From positions 248,001-312,000 of the forward strand of contig JBMNGG010000008.1 of NCBI GenBank assembly GCA_050949705.1: DNA of 64,000 bases. Reading direction: 5' to 3'. Every line of letters begins with the position of its first letter. Positions within the stretch are counted from its first letter, which is position 1. The notes beneath the pieces are model-generated. The model searched no databases and had not been told where the DNA came from. It worked only from the letters and a program-made list of their open reading frames with translations. Shown in pieces: positions 53,728-62,828 of this stretch. This DNA comes from JBMNGG01 sp050949705 (GTDB lineage Bacteria; Bacillota; Thermosediminibacteria; Thermosediminibacterales; Tepidanaerobacteraceae). The position numbers were made by a program, and so were the translations under genes.

Positions 53728-54717
53728 CTGACTGAATATCTAATAGAAGTAAAGAATTTAAAAACTTATTTTTATACTGAAGATGGTGTTGTTCCAGCTG
53801 TTGATGGAGTAGATTTTAAAATACAAAAAGGTGAGACATTAGCTGTAGTTGGTGAATCTGGTTGCGGCAAAAGCGCCACAGCGTTATCTCTTTTACGCCT
53901 CATACCTAATCCTCCGGGGAAGATAGTGGATGGAAAAATAATGTTTCGAGGGCAAAATCTTTTAGAAAAAACAGAATCAGAAATGGGTAAGATTCGCGGA
54001 AATGAAATTTCTATGATTTTTCAAGAGCCTATGACATCTCTAAACCCTGTTTTCACTATAGGTGATCAGATAACTGAAGCAATTAAACTTCATCAGGGAT
54101 TAAATGAGAGAGATGCTCAGATCAAAGCTATAGAAATATTAAAACTAGTAGGTATTCCTTCTGCGGAAAAAAGGGTAAAGGAATTTCCCCATCAAATGAG
54201 TGGTGGAATGCGACAAAGGGTAATGATAGCAATAGCCCTTTCATGTAACCCTTCATTGCTTATTGCTGATGAACCGACAACTGCTTTGGATGTTACGATT
54301 CAAGCACAAATATTAGAACTAATGAAAAATTTGAAAGAACGACTGGGTACTGCTATTATGCTTATCACTCACGATTTAGGTGTAGTTGCTGAAATGGCTG
54401 AAAATGCATTAGTAATGTATGCTGGCAAGATAGTTGAGTACGCAGATGTTAGGTCAATCTTTAAGGAACCTAAACATCCTTACACGATAGGTTTGATAGG
54501 CTCTATTCCACGTCTCGACAAATTAGAAGAAAAACTATTCGTAATTGAGGGCACAGTTCCAAACCCTTATGATATGCCATCTGGTTGCCGCTTTCATCCA
54601 CGATGCACTAAAGCTAAGAAAATATGTTCTATCAAAGAACCAAAGTTGATTCATACTAATGGTCATCAGGTTCGCTGTTGGAAATATAGTGATGTGTGGA
54701 AGGAAGGCGATGTTTAG
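53728..54717 (+). CDS. Peptide ABC transporter ATP-binding protein, DppD type
   Basis: 329 aa from a CTG at 53728. The strong SD GAGGAGGG (53713-53720) lies 7 nt upstream, and the N-terminus TEYLIEVKNLKTYF then matches the family. The only upstream ATG (53686) would place the SD inside the gene. Motifs are Walker A GESGCGKSATAL, IFQEPMTSLNPVFTI, signature MSGGMRQRVMIAIAL, Walker B LLIADEPTTALDVT, LITHDLGVVAE and the oligopeptide-type C-terminal CRFHPRCTKAKKIC Cys motif. It supplies ATP energy for uptake and overlaps the DppF-type gene by 1 nt. Confidence 0.9.
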   Translation: MTEYLIEVKNLKTYFYTEDGVVPAVDGVDFKIQKGETLAVVGESGCGKSATALSLLRLIPNPPGKIVDGKIMFRGQNLLEKTESEMGKIRGNEISMIFQEPMTSLNPVFTIGDQITEAIKLHQGLNERDAQIKAIEILKLVGIPSAEKRVKEFPHQMSGGMRQRVMIAIALSCNPSLLIADEPTTALDVTIQAQILELMKNLKERLGTAIMLITHDLGVVAEMAENALVMYAGKIVEYADVRSIFKEPKHPYTIGLIGSIPRLDKLEEKLFVIEGTVPNPYDMPSGCRFHPRCTKAKKICSIKEPKLIHTNGHQVRCWKYSDVWKEGDV

Positions 54718-55691
54718 TGGAATGTGAAAGAGTAAAATTATTAGAGATTAAAGGTGTAAAAAAATATTTTCCGATTTCTAGCGGAATATTTCGTAAAACG
54801 GTAGGGCATGTAAAAGCTGTAGATGGTGTGGACTTATTTATTAAATCAGGAGAAACTTTAGGCTTAGTAGGGGAGAGCGGTTGCGGCAAGTCCACTTTAG
54901 GCAGGGTCGTATTACGGCTTATAGATGCAAGTGATGGTGAAGTTATTTTTAAAGGGAGGAACATATTAAAACTTCATAAAAAACAAATGAGAGAGTTACG
55001 TAAAAAAATGCAAATAATTTTTCAAGATCCTTATGCCTCATTAAATCCACGAATGACAGTAGGAGATATTGTAGGTGAATCACTGGAGATATATAATCTT
55101 GGTAATAAACATCAAAGAGAGAAAAAGATATTGGAGCTTTTAAATGTTGTAGGTTTGGATATACAGCATATAAGAAGATACCCTCATGAGTTTTCAGGAG
55201 GTCAGCGTCAGAGAATAGGTATTGCCAGAGCCCTGGCTATGGGACCAGAACTAATTATATGTGATGAACCAGTTTCGGCTCTTGATGTCTCGGTAAGATC
55301 CCAGGTATTAAATCTAATGCAAGAACTCCAACAACGATATAACCTTACTTACTTGTTTATATCTCATGACTTAAGTGTAGTAAAATACATAAGTGATAGA
55401 GTTTCTGTAATGTATCTGGGTAAAATTGTAGAAACATCAGAAAAAAAACGGTTATATGACAACCCCCTTCACCCCTATACTAGAGCTCTTATATCATCAA
55501 TTCCCATTCCCAATCCCGAAATAAAAAGGGAGAGAATTATTTTAGAAGGAGAGGTTCCTACTCCAATAAATCCACCTAAAGGTTGTCGTTTCCATACGCG
55601 ATGTCAATATGCAAAACCTATATGCTGCCAACAGGAACCTTTGTTTAAAAATATAGATGAGGAGCATTATGTTGCGTGTCACTTATACTAA
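54717..55691 (+). CDS. Peptide ABC transporter ATP-binding protein, DppF type
   Basis: 324 aa from GTG 54717, overlapping the DppD stop (TAGTG). It has Walker A GESGCGKSTLGRV, IFQDPYASLNPRMTV, signature FSGGQRQRIGIARAL, Walker B LIICDEPVSALDVS, FISHDLSVVKYI and C-terminal CRFHTRCQYAKPIC. It is the second ATPase of the peptide importer, forming a heterodimer with the DppD-type subunit. It ends the operon; no terminator is obvious before the next gene. Confidence 0.94.
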   Translation: MECERVKLLEIKGVKKYFPISSGIFRKTVGHVKAVDGVDLFIKSGETLGLVGESGCGKSTLGRVVLRLIDASDGEVIFKGRNILKLHKKQMRELRKKMQIIFQDPYASLNPRMTVGDIVGESLEIYNLGNKHQREKKILELLNVVGLDIQHIRRYPHEFSGGQRQRIGIARALAMGPELIICDEPVSALDVSVRSQVLNLMQELQQRYNLTYLFISHDLSVVKYISDRVSVMYLGKIVETSEKKRLYDNPLHPYTRALISSIPIPNPEIKRERIILEGEVPTPINPPKGCRFHTRCQYAKPICCQQEPLFKNIDEEHYVACHLY

Positions 55692-55856
55692 GAAAATTAG
55701 TGACCGGAAAAGATTTTTTGTCAGCACAAAGCCATATAAATTCAGCCTTATTTATATAAAGAATTAAGAACAACTGTCTATAGTAGAAAAATTTATGCTT
55801 TTATAGTATCATATATTTAAAATTAATTAAGATATAAAATAGCTGGAGGAAAAAAT

Positions 55857-57107
55857 ATGGCGACAATTAAACCTTTCAAAGCTTTTAGACCTACAAAGAA
55901 TATTGTATCGCAAGTAGCAGCTTTGCCCTATGATGTAGTAACAACAGAAGAAGCAAAAAAAATGGTTCGAGGCAATAAGTACTCATTTCTACGTATCGAC
56001 AGACCAGAAATAGATTTTGAATATCCTATAGACATATACGACAAAAGAGTCTATGAAAAAGCGCGAGAAAACCTAAACAAAATGATTGAGGAAAAAGTAT
56101 ATGTACAAGATGAATTTCCATGCTTATATATATATCAGTTAAATAGACAAAACCGAATTCAAAAAGGTATTGTAGCCTGTACATCAATCGATGATTACCT
56201 AGAAAATGTGATAAAAAAGCACGAACATACTCTGCAAGAAAAAGAGCAAGATAGGATTAACCATGTTGATTATACCAATGCTCATACTGGTCCTATTCTA
56301 ATGACATACAATGAAAAAAAGGAAATAACTAAATTGGTAGATGATTGGACTTGTGCACATACTCCCATTTACGATTTTGTTTCCAGTGATAATGTCACGC
56401 AGACTGTTTGGATTATAGATGATAAAGAAGTTATTGATAAACTTATAAATTTATTTCATCAAGTAGAGGCTTTGTATATAGCTGATGGTCACCATAGAGC
56501 GGCAGCAGCAGTGCAAGTATGTAAAAACAGGAGGGCTGAAAACCCAACACATACCGGCAGTGAGGAATACAACTATTTTCTTTCAGTAATTTTTCCGGAT
56601 AATCAGTTAACAATATACGAATACAACAGAGTAATAAAAGATTTAGACGGTCTTAATGAAAAAGAATTATTGGAAAAAATAATGGAGAATTTTGAACTGG
56701 TGTATGAGGGTGAAGAGCAGTATGTACCAAAACAGCGGCATTTTTTTGGAATGTATTTGAAAGATCAATGGTTTGGTTTTAAAGTCAAGCCAAACAGATT
56801 TGATAAAAATAACCCGGTAGACTGTCTTGATGTATCGATTTTACATAACTTGATTATCTCGCCTATTTTTAACATCTCTGATCCAAGGTCAAATAATAGG
56901 ATTGATTTTATTGGTGGGGCAAAGGGGTTAACAGAATTAGAGAAGAGAGTAAATAGTGGTGAGATGAAAATCGCATTTACCTTATTTCATACGCCTATTG
57001 AAGATTTAATAAGAATTGCCGATGCTGGCTGCATAATGCCACCAAAATCTACTTGGTTTGAACCCAAATTGCAGAGCGGAATATTTATACATTCAATGAG
57101 CGAATAG
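55857..57107 (+). CDS. DUF1015 family protein
   Basis: 416 aa. It begins with ATIKPFKAFRPTKNIVSQVA and PYDVVTTEEA, typical of DUF1015, and carries HEHTLQEKEQDRI, YIADGHHRAAAAV, a His-rich conserved block, and GYxxIMPPKSTWFEPK-like IMPPKSTWFEPKLQSG at the end. It is cytosolic. The function is unproven, although the family has been linked to serine metabolism by context in other genomes. The SD GGAGG is strong. A terminator follows. Confidence 0.88.
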   Translation: MATIKPFKAFRPTKNIVSQVAALPYDVVTTEEAKKMVRGNKYSFLRIDRPEIDFEYPIDIYDKRVYEKARENLNKMIEEKVYVQDEFPCLYIYQLNRQNRIQKGIVACTSIDDYLENVIKKHEHTLQEKEQDRINHVDYTNAHTGPILMTYNEKKEITKLVDDWTCAHTPIYDFVSSDNVTQTVWIIDDKEVIDKLINLFHQVEALYIADGHHRAAAAVQVCKNRRAENPTHTGSEEYNYFLSVIFPDNQLTIYEYNRVIKDLDGLNEKELLEKIMENFELVYEGEEQYVPKQRHFFGMYLKDQWFGFKVKPNRFDKNNPVDCLDVSILHNLIISPIFNISDPRSNNRIDFIGGAKGLTELEKRVNSGEMKIAFTLFHTPIEDLIRIADAGCIMPPKSTWFEPKLQSGIFIHSMSE

Positions 57108-57133
57108 ACATTCAGAAATGAATGTCTTTTTTT
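57106..57133 (+). terminator. Terminator after the DUF1015 gene
   Basis: AGACATTC (57106-57113) pairs with GAATGTCT (57120-57127), loop 6 nt, followed by a T run to 57133. It begins at the stop codon of the gene. Confidence 0.9.
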
Positions 57134-57191
57134 AAGATAATACTATTATTTAGATGGAAAGGCTAATTTATAAATACAATTCTAAGGAGTG

Positions 57192-58247
57192 ATGACTACG
57201 AAATTCTGCCTAGTTAAAAGAAAATTATTTTTGACATTTTTAATAATCTATTTAGTGTTTGTAACTACTGCCTGTAACGGGTCTCAAAAGACTGAACCGG
57301 TAGAAAAATCTAATTTTGCTTTAAACACAATCATTACAATACAAGCATATGGTCCTCATGCTAACGAAGCAATAGACAAAGCTTTTGAACGAATTTTAGA
57401 AGTTGAAGAGAAAATGACAACTAAAGATGATTTAAGTGAAGTAAATATGATTAATAAAAAAGCCGGAGATGGTTTTCAAGCTGTTAGTACCGATACTTTT
57501 TTTGTTATAAAAAAAGGAATGCAATATTCAGAGTCTACAAATGGCATTTTTGATATTACGGTGGGACCTTTAGTTAAATTATGGGGAATCGGTACTGACG
57601 AAGCAAGAATACCTTCAAATGAAGAAATAAATTTAGCTCTGAAACTTGTTGACTACAGAAAAGTTGAATTAAATGAGAATGAAAACAGTGTCTTCTTGAA
57701 AACCCCTGGAATGGCGATAGACCTTGGCGGTATTGCGAAGGGATTTGCTGCAGATGAGGTAGTAAGAATACTAAAGGAAAATGGTGTAGAAAGTGCTATT
57801 GCTGACCTAGGAGGGAATTTATATGTAATAGGGAGTAAACCTAATGGTATGCCGTGGAATATAGGTATACAAAACCCCTTTAATATACGAGGCAGTATTT
57901 TTGCCACAGTAAAAGTTTCAGACAAGACCTTGGTTTCATCGGGCCCCTATGAAAGATATTTTGAAGAAAATGGAGAAACATATCATCATATTCTTGATAC
58001 TCGCACAGGATTTCCCGTTGATAACGGATTAATGGGTATAACAATTATTTCAGATAGCTCCATAGATGCTGATGCTTTGTCTACAAGTGTCTTTGCATTG
58101 GGATTAGTTGAAGGAATGAAATTTATAGAAGAAAAAAAAGGGGTGGATGCTGTTTTTGTAACGAGTGATTATATGGTTTATACTACTTCGGGGATAGAAA
58201 AGTATAATTTTGAAATTACTGATGAGCAATTTACTTTTGTAGAATAA
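57192..58247 (+). CDS. apbE: FAD:protein FMN transferase (ApbE lipoprotein)
   Basis: 351 aa. A signal peptide ends at the lipobox-like VTTAC (Cys near residue 27), anchoring it outside the membrane. ApbE attaches FMN to Thr in flavoproteins such as RnfG/RnfD or NqrB/C, using FAD and Mg. Family motifs are LWGIGTDEARIPSNEE, MAIDLGGIAKGFAADEV, ESAIADLGGNLYVIG, and HHILDTRTGFPVDNGL with DALSTSVFALG. The start is uncertain: ATG 57192 is only 2 nt after AAGGAG, and GTG 57189 overlaps it. No Rnf genes are in the window. Confidence 0.92.
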   Translation: MTTKFCLVKRKLFLTFLIIYLVFVTTACNGSQKTEPVEKSNFALNTIITIQAYGPHANEAIDKAFERILEVEEKMTTKDDLSEVNMINKKAGDGFQAVSTDTFFVIKKGMQYSESTNGIFDITVGPLVKLWGIGTDEARIPSNEEINLALKLVDYRKVELNENENSVFLKTPGMAIDLGGIAKGFAADEVVRILKENGVESAIADLGGNLYVIGSKPNGMPWNIGIQNPFNIRGSIFATVKVSDKTLVSSGPYERYFEENGETYHHILDTRTGFPVDNGLMGITIISDSSIDADALSTSVFALGLVEGMKFIEEKKGVDAVFVTSDYMVYTTSGIEKYNFEITDEQFTFVE

Positions 58248-58306
58248 TTAAATTTTTAGGCTGATTTGTTAAAAAATTATTAAAGACGTCTAACAATAGT
58301 AAAACA

Positions 58307-58324
58307 TTGTGACTTATTTCACTT
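58307..58324 (+). promoter_or_regulatory. Candidate Rex operator
   Basis: TTGTGA-N6-TCACTT closely follows the Rex consensus TTGTGA-N6-TCACAA, with two mismatches in the right half. It lies 6 nt upstream of the -35 box of rex. A second, weaker candidate, TTGTTA-N6-TATTAA, is at about 58267-58284. Confidence 0.6.
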
Positions 58325-58330
58325 TTTATA

Positions 58331-58359
58331 TTGTAAAAGAGGTCCCTTTATGTTACAAT
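58331..58359 (+). promoter_or_regulatory. Sigma-A promoter of the rex-hyd operon
   Basis: TTGTAA (58331-58336), 17-nt spacer, TACAAT (58354-58359), 27 nt before the rex start and beside the Rex operator. Confidence 0.6.
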
Positions 58360-58386
58360 AAATTCCGAAGGAGTGATTAATAAAAC

Positions 58387-59016
58387 ATGCTTAGGAAATT
58401 TAAAATACCTGATGCCACTATCGGCCGTTTATCATTATATTCTCGATATTTAAAGGAAGCCGATGAGAAAGGGATTACAACTATATCTTCCCAACATATA
58501 GCTAAAGCTACTGGTGTCACTCCTGCTCAAGTTCGGAAAGATTTGGCTTATTTTGGGGAATTTGGTACTAGAGGGGTCGGGTATAATTCTAGAGAGCTTT
58601 ATAATTACATAATGAAGATTTTGGGTCTTGATAAACGCTGGTCAATCGCTATTATCGGTGCTGGAAATCTAGGCAGAGCATTATCTCAATACAAGGGATT
58701 TCAGCAAAGAGGGTTTGATGTAATATGTATCTTTGATAATGACCCAAAAAAAATAGGGAAAAAACTAGCTAATATAGATATTTATTCACTAGATATGTTA
58801 GAAGAGAAGGTTAAAGAGTTAGATATAGATTTGGGAATTATAGCGGTTCCTGCATTAGCTGCACAAGACGTAGCAGATAAACTTGTAAGTGTCGGAATAA
58901 GAGGAATAATTAACTTCGCACCTGTAAATATCACAGTAACTGAAAATATAATTTTAAGAAGAGTTGATTTGGCTGCTCAACTAGAATACTTGACTTACTA
59001 TTTGGAGGAAACTTGA
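58387..59016 (+). CDS. rex: Redox-sensing transcriptional repressor Rex
   Basis: 209 aa. The N-terminal winged helix (about 1-80) carries RLSLYSRYLKEAD and ATGVTPAQVRKDLAYFGEFG, the usual DNA-recognition text. The C-terminal Rossmann domain has IIGAGNLGRAL for NAD(H). Rex releases DNA when NADH is high, switching on hydrogenase and fermentation genes. It has a Rex-like operator in front, so autoregulation is likely. The stop overlaps the next gene (TGATG); the whole downstream group is probably one operon under Rex. Confidence 0.95.
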   Translation: MLRKFKIPDATIGRLSLYSRYLKEADEKGITTISSQHIAKATGVTPAQVRKDLAYFGEFGTRGVGYNSRELYNYIMKILGLDKRWSIAIIGAGNLGRALSQYKGFQQRGFDVICIFDNDPKKIGKKLANIDIYSLDMLEEKVKELDIDLGIIAVPALAAQDVADKLVSVGIRGIINFAPVNITVTENIILRRVDLAAQLEYLTYYLEET

Positions 59017-59825
59017 TGAAACTGTCAAAGATAAAAGAGCTCCTTCAAGCAGAAATGTTGTGGGGAGATGAGTTTTTAGACATTGAAGTTTCTAATGCTT
59101 GTGGGGCAGACTTGATGAGCGATATTTTAGCTGATAATAAAGTTGACGCTATATTGCTTACTGGTTTGAGTCATCGGCAAATTATACAAACTACCGTTAT
59201 GGGAGATTTTGCTGCAATTGTTTTTGTACGTGGTAAAACTCCTTCCGAGGATGTTATTGAGCTTGCGAGAGAAGAAAAAGTTCCCCTTTTGACAACCAAG
59301 TTTCCACTTTATGAATCCTGTGGGATTTTATATCAGGCGGGTTTAGGTCACACTCAAATTCAAGAAAAGGTCTCAAAAGATGCCTCAAGCGAAGATTCAG
59401 AATCACCTCAAGCCATGCGGCTTACCTATGATATTATCGGTAATGATTTTAACAATGCCGGTAAAGCCGCTGAACAGGCAAAAAGGGTCTTAAAACAAAT
59501 TGGTATAGATTCAAGTATAATTCGAAAGGTTTCTGTTTCTGCCTATGAGGCTGAAATGAATATTGTTATACATGCTCATAAGGGTCAATTGATCTTTAGT
59601 ATAACTCCGAAATATATAGAATTAATAGCCAAAGATCAGGGGCCTGGAATTCCTGATATTCAAAAGGCTATGCAAGAAGGTTATTCAACCGCTCCTGATC
59701 GCATAAGGGAATTAGGATTTGGGGCTGGTATGGGATTACCGAATATGAATAGATTTTCTGATCTTTTTGAAATAGATTCTGAAGTTGGAAAAGGGACAAA
59801 AGTAAGAATGGTTATAAATTTATAG
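59016..59825 (+). CDS. DRTGG domain protein with RsbT-like HATPase kinase domain
   Basis: 269 aa. Residues 1-115 are a DRTGG-type regulatory domain (LLTGLSHRQIIQTTVMGDFA, IVFVRGKTP). Residues 130-269 are a small HATPase of the anti-sigma/serine-kinase kind. The N box is SAYEAEMNIVIHA, the G1 region AKDQGPGIPD, then GFGAGMGLPNMNRFSD and SEVGKGTKVRMVI, most like RsbT-type switch kinases. A Ser/Thr kinase that responds to a ligand on the DRTGG domain is the best guess. It overlaps rex by 1 nt, with SD GGAGG. Confidence 0.86.
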   Translation: MKLSKIKELLQAEMLWGDEFLDIEVSNACGADLMSDILADNKVDAILLTGLSHRQIIQTTVMGDFAAIVFVRGKTPSEDVIELAREEKVPLLTTKFPLYESCGILYQAGLGHTQIQEKVSKDASSEDSESPQAMRLTYDIIGNDFNNAGKAAEQAKRVLKQIGIDSSIIRKVSVSAYEAEMNIVIHAHKGQLIFSITPKYIELIAKDQGPGIPDIQKAMQEGYSTAPDRIRELGFGAGMGLPNMNRFSDLFEIDSEVGKGTKVRMVINL

Positions 59826-59850
59826 TATCTGTGAAAGCTAGGTGAAATGT

Positions 59851-61188
59851 TTGTCACAATTTTACCATTCAGTTACTCTTGATGTAGCGAAGTGTAAAGG
59901 GTGTACCAACTGTATAAAAGGATGTCCTACTGAAGCCATAAGAGTTAGAAATGGGAGAGCATACATTTTAGAAAATAAATGTATAGATTGCGGTGAATGT
60001 ATACGCATATGCCCGAATAATGCTAAGTATGCTTTCACGGACAGCATAGAAAAACTTAAAGATTTCAAGTTTACAGTTGCTCTTCCGGCTCCTAGTCTTT
60101 TTGGTCAATTTAAAGAAGGTACCATAACAAAAAATATAATATATGCTCTTAAAAAAATTGGTTTTGACGAAGTCTACCAGGTTCCTCTAGCAGCAGAGGA
60201 AGTGGCTATTGCCATACGTGAGTATATTAATAGGTATAGGGATATACGACCTCTTATATCATCATCTTGCCCTGCTGTAATACGCTTGATACAGGTGAGA
60301 TTTCCTGAACTCATTAGAAATATTATACCTATTAAATCACCAATGGAAATTGCCGCAAAGCATGCTAAAGAAACATTAAGCAAGGAGCTTGGCTATGCTT
60401 CGGAAGAAATCGGAGTTTTTTTTATCAGTCCGTGTCCTGCCAAAGCCACATCAGTTAAACAGCCTATTGGCACTAAAGAATCATATGTTGACGGAGTGCT
60501 TTCTATTTCTGGTATTTTCGGAGAAATAGTTAAAAACTTAGACGGGGAAGCGTTTCAATCAATCTTTGCTGATTCTTCAGGGATTGGAATAGGTTGGGGT
60601 AGGTCAGGAGGAGAAAATATGGCTATAGGTGGTGACAACTACCTAGCTGTTGACGGAATTAAGAATTGTATAGAAGTATTGGAAGAAGTAGAGATGAATA
60701 AGCTTTCCGATGTAGATTATATAGAGTGCCAGGCATGTGTAGGTGGATGCATTGGAGGGGCTCTTACCGTAGAAAACCATTATATAGCCCGTGTTAAATT
60801 GAGGAGATTATCTGAAAAAATGGGCTTTCAGAGCACATTAGATATGAATTATGTATTAGGAAATTTTGATGAAGGATATTATCTCATGGAGGAAAAAATC
60901 CTTCCAAAGTCTGCCTTTAAGTTGGATGATGATTTGGTTGAAGCAATTCGAAAAATGGAACTTTTAGAGAAAACCTTCAAAGATTTACCTGGTCTAGATT
61001 GCGGTAGTTGTGGTTCTCCAAGCTGCAGGTCACTAGCTGAAGATATTGTAAAAGGGCTAGCAAATGAAACCGATTGTATCTTTAAACTGAGAGATAAAGT
61101 TAAACATTTGGCCGCTGAAATGTTTGATTTGGCACAAAAAATGCCTCCAACGATGGAAGCTAAGGATAGGGGGATTGATAATACGTGA
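59851..61188 (+). CDS. Sensory-type [FeFe] hydrogenase-like iron-sulfur protein
   Basis: 445 aa. Two N-terminal [4Fe-4S] motifs (CKGCTNCIKGC; CIDCGECIRIC) precede an [FeFe]-hydrogenase large-subunit fold. The H-cluster motifs are altered. L1 reads SSSCPAV (Cys140; the proton-relay Cys of TSCCP is Ser), L2 reads SPCPAKA (Cys195) and L3 reads CQACVGGCIGG (Cys296 and Cys300). After it comes a C-terminal [4Fe-4S] domain (LDCGSCGSPSCRSL). This matches HydS-type sensors rather than catalytic hydrogenases. I chose TTG 59851 for its SD (AGGTGA). Confidence 0.87.
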   Translation: MSQFYHSVTLDVAKCKGCTNCIKGCPTEAIRVRNGRAYILENKCIDCGECIRICPNNAKYAFTDSIEKLKDFKFTVALPAPSLFGQFKEGTITKNIIYALKKIGFDEVYQVPLAAEEVAIAIREYINRYRDIRPLISSSCPAVIRLIQVRFPELIRNIIPIKSPMEIAAKHAKETLSKELGYASEEIGVFFISPCPAKATSVKQPIGTKESYVDGVLSISGIFGEIVKNLDGEAFQSIFADSSGIGIGWGRSGGENMAIGGDNYLAVDGIKNCIEVLEEVEMNKLSDVDYIECQACVGGCIGGALTVENHYIARVKLRRLSEKMGFQSTLDMNYVLGNFDEGYYLMEEKILPKSAFKLDDDLVEAIRKMELLEKTFKDLPGLDCGSCGSPSCRSLAEDIVKGLANETDCIFKLRDKVKHLAAEMFDLAQKMPPTMEAKDRGIDNT

Positions 61189-61529
61189 AATTAGATGAAG
61201 TTCAAGATTTACTTAATTTAAAGTTGGTTACTAAAAAAACGAATATCGATAGAGAAGTTCAAGGTGGATATGCTTCAGATCTTTTGAGCTGTGTCATGGC
61301 ACATGCCAAGGAAAATGAAGTTTGGATAACAATTCAAAGTCACAAAAACATTGTAGCAGTAGCATCTTTGTTGAACCTTTCAGCTATTATAATTGCTGAA
61401 GATGTTACAATCGACGAAAATACATTAATAAAGGCTGAGGAAGAGAATATACCTATTTACAGTAGCGATAAGTCAATTTATGAGTTATGCGGTATACTGT
61501 ATAATATATTATCAAGGGAGTCCAAATAA
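61185..61529 (+). CDS. DRTGG domain protein
   Basis: 114 aa from GTG 61185, overlapping the upstream stop by 4 nt. It resembles the N-terminal half of the DRTGG-HATPase protein encoded at 59016 (LLNLKLVTKKTNIDREVQGG, then ASDLLSCVMAHAKENEVWIT). There is no catalytic domain. It may bind a nucleotide or metabolite and work with the kinase or the PHP protein. Its family role here is unknown. Confidence 0.85.
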   Translation: MKLDEVQDLLNLKLVTKKTNIDREVQGGYASDLLSCVMAHAKENEVWITIQSHKNIVAVASLLNLSAIIIAEDVTIDENTLIKAEEENIPIYSSDKSIYELCGILYNILSRESK

Positions 61530-62275
61530 TGTATTCGGAGTATCCGGCAGATTTTCATATTCATACTTGTTTATCGCCTTGTGCTGAGGATGAAATGATT
61601 CCAGTTAACATACTAAACATGGCTAAATTGATAGGGACACGCATAATAGGTATATGTGATCATAATTCTGCGGCTAATGTGAAACCTTTTCTAGAGATAG
61701 CAAGTGAATATGAGATTTTAGTTCTACCGGGAATGGAAGTTCAAAGCGCTGAAGAAGTTCATATGCTTTGTTTTTTCGAGAACTTATCTGGTGCTCTAGA
61801 ATGGCAAGAGTATGTTTACCAACATCTACCACAAATTGACAATAATCCAAGATATTTTGGGCATCAGTGGCTTGTTGATGGTAAAGGAAATGTTTTAGGT
61901 GAAGAAAAACGAATGCTTTTAACCTCTACTAAACTGACCATTGATCAGATTTATAAAAAAGTGTATGAACTAAATGGTCTTCTAATACCAGCACATGTGG
62001 ATAAGAAACACTATAGTATTGTGAGTCAGCTAGGTTTTATCCCAGAAAATATTAAAGTTGATGCAATTGAGTTTTCAAAAGCAATTTCTGAAAATGAATT
62101 CAGAAAAGCATTTCCACATATGGCTAAACATACATTTATAACGTCTTCTGATGCACATCGTTTACAAGAAATGATTTATCAAAAAACCTTTTTACATATA
62201 AAGTCCTTAAATTTTAATGAAATTGTCTTAGCTTTAAAGGGCTTAGAAGGGAGGAAGGTGTTAATAAAGGATTAG
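61529..62275 (+). CDS. PHP domain phosphoesterase
   Basis: 248 aa. The polymerase-and-histidinol-phosphatase fold is shown by DFHIHTCLSPCAEDEM, GICDHNSAAN, GMEVQSAEEVHML, IPAHVDKKHY and SSDAHRLQEM, giving the three-metal site. PHP enzymes remove phosphate from nucleotides, sugars or proteins. In this operon a phosphatase opposing the HATPase kinases is plausible but unproved. ATG 61529 overlaps the previous TAA by 1 nt. Confidence 0.9.
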   Translation: MYSEYPADFHIHTCLSPCAEDEMIPVNILNMAKLIGTRIIGICDHNSAANVKPFLEIASEYEILVLPGMEVQSAEEVHMLCFFENLSGALEWQEYVYQHLPQIDNNPRYFGHQWLVDGKGNVLGEEKRMLLTSTKLTIDQIYKKVYELNGLLIPAHVDKKHYSIVSQLGFIPENIKVDAIEFSKAISENEFRKAFPHMAKHTFITSSDAHRLQEMIYQKTFLHIKSLNFNEIVLALKGLEGRKVLIKD

Positions 62276-62331
62276 AACAGTAAAAATTGAACATTTAGTG
62301 AAAGAGATAACTATAACTTTTGGAGGAGAGG

Positions 62332-62826
62332 ATGAAATTGGCGTTAGCCCTAAAACAAGACCAAGAATTTATTGACAAACTCAACCAAATTAGAGAATTG
62401 TTAAAGAAGTACAAAGGTCAAAGAGGTGTTTTACTTCAAGCATTGCAAGAAGCTCAGGGTGTAATGGGGTACCTTCCTATTGAAGTACAAAAAATGGTAG
62501 CTGAAACTCTAGGTATAACATTGAGTGAGGTATACAGTACCATTACTTTCTACTCATTTTTCAATCTTAAACCCCGTGGTAAATACCAGATAAGAGTGTG
62601 CCTTGGAACTGCATGTTATGTAAGAGGTGCAGATAAAGTATTAAACCGATTAGAAAACGAATTAGGAATTAAAGTTGGTGATACGACAGATGATACAAAA
62701 TTCACTCTTGATGGTTGTCGTTGTATAGGTGCTTGTGGTCTTGCCCCAGCTATTATTATAAACGATGAAGTATACGGCAGACTAACTCCAGACAAGGTTC
62801 CAGAGATTTTAAAGAAATTTGAATAG
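62332..62826 (+). CDS. hydC: NADH-dependent hydrogenase subunit C (NuoE-like, HydC/HymA)
   Basis: 164 aa. Like the AOR-associated paralogue at 13186 it has a helical N-terminus (LQEAQGVMGYLPIEVQKMV, YSTITFYSFFNL) and the [2Fe-2S] ligands in CLGTACYVRGAD and DGCRCIGACGLAPAI. It passes electrons between NADH and the hydrogenase. ATG 62332 fits GGAGGAG. Gene symbol by position; naming varies among species. Confidence 0.9.
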   Translation: MKLALALKQDQEFIDKLNQIRELLKKYKGQRGVLLQALQEAQGVMGYLPIEVQKMVAETLGITLSEVYSTITFYSFFNLKPRGKYQIRVCLGTACYVRGADKVLNRLENELGIKVGDTTDDTKFTLDGCRCIGACGLAPAIIINDEVYGRLTPDKVPEILKKFE

Positions 62827-62828
62827 CC

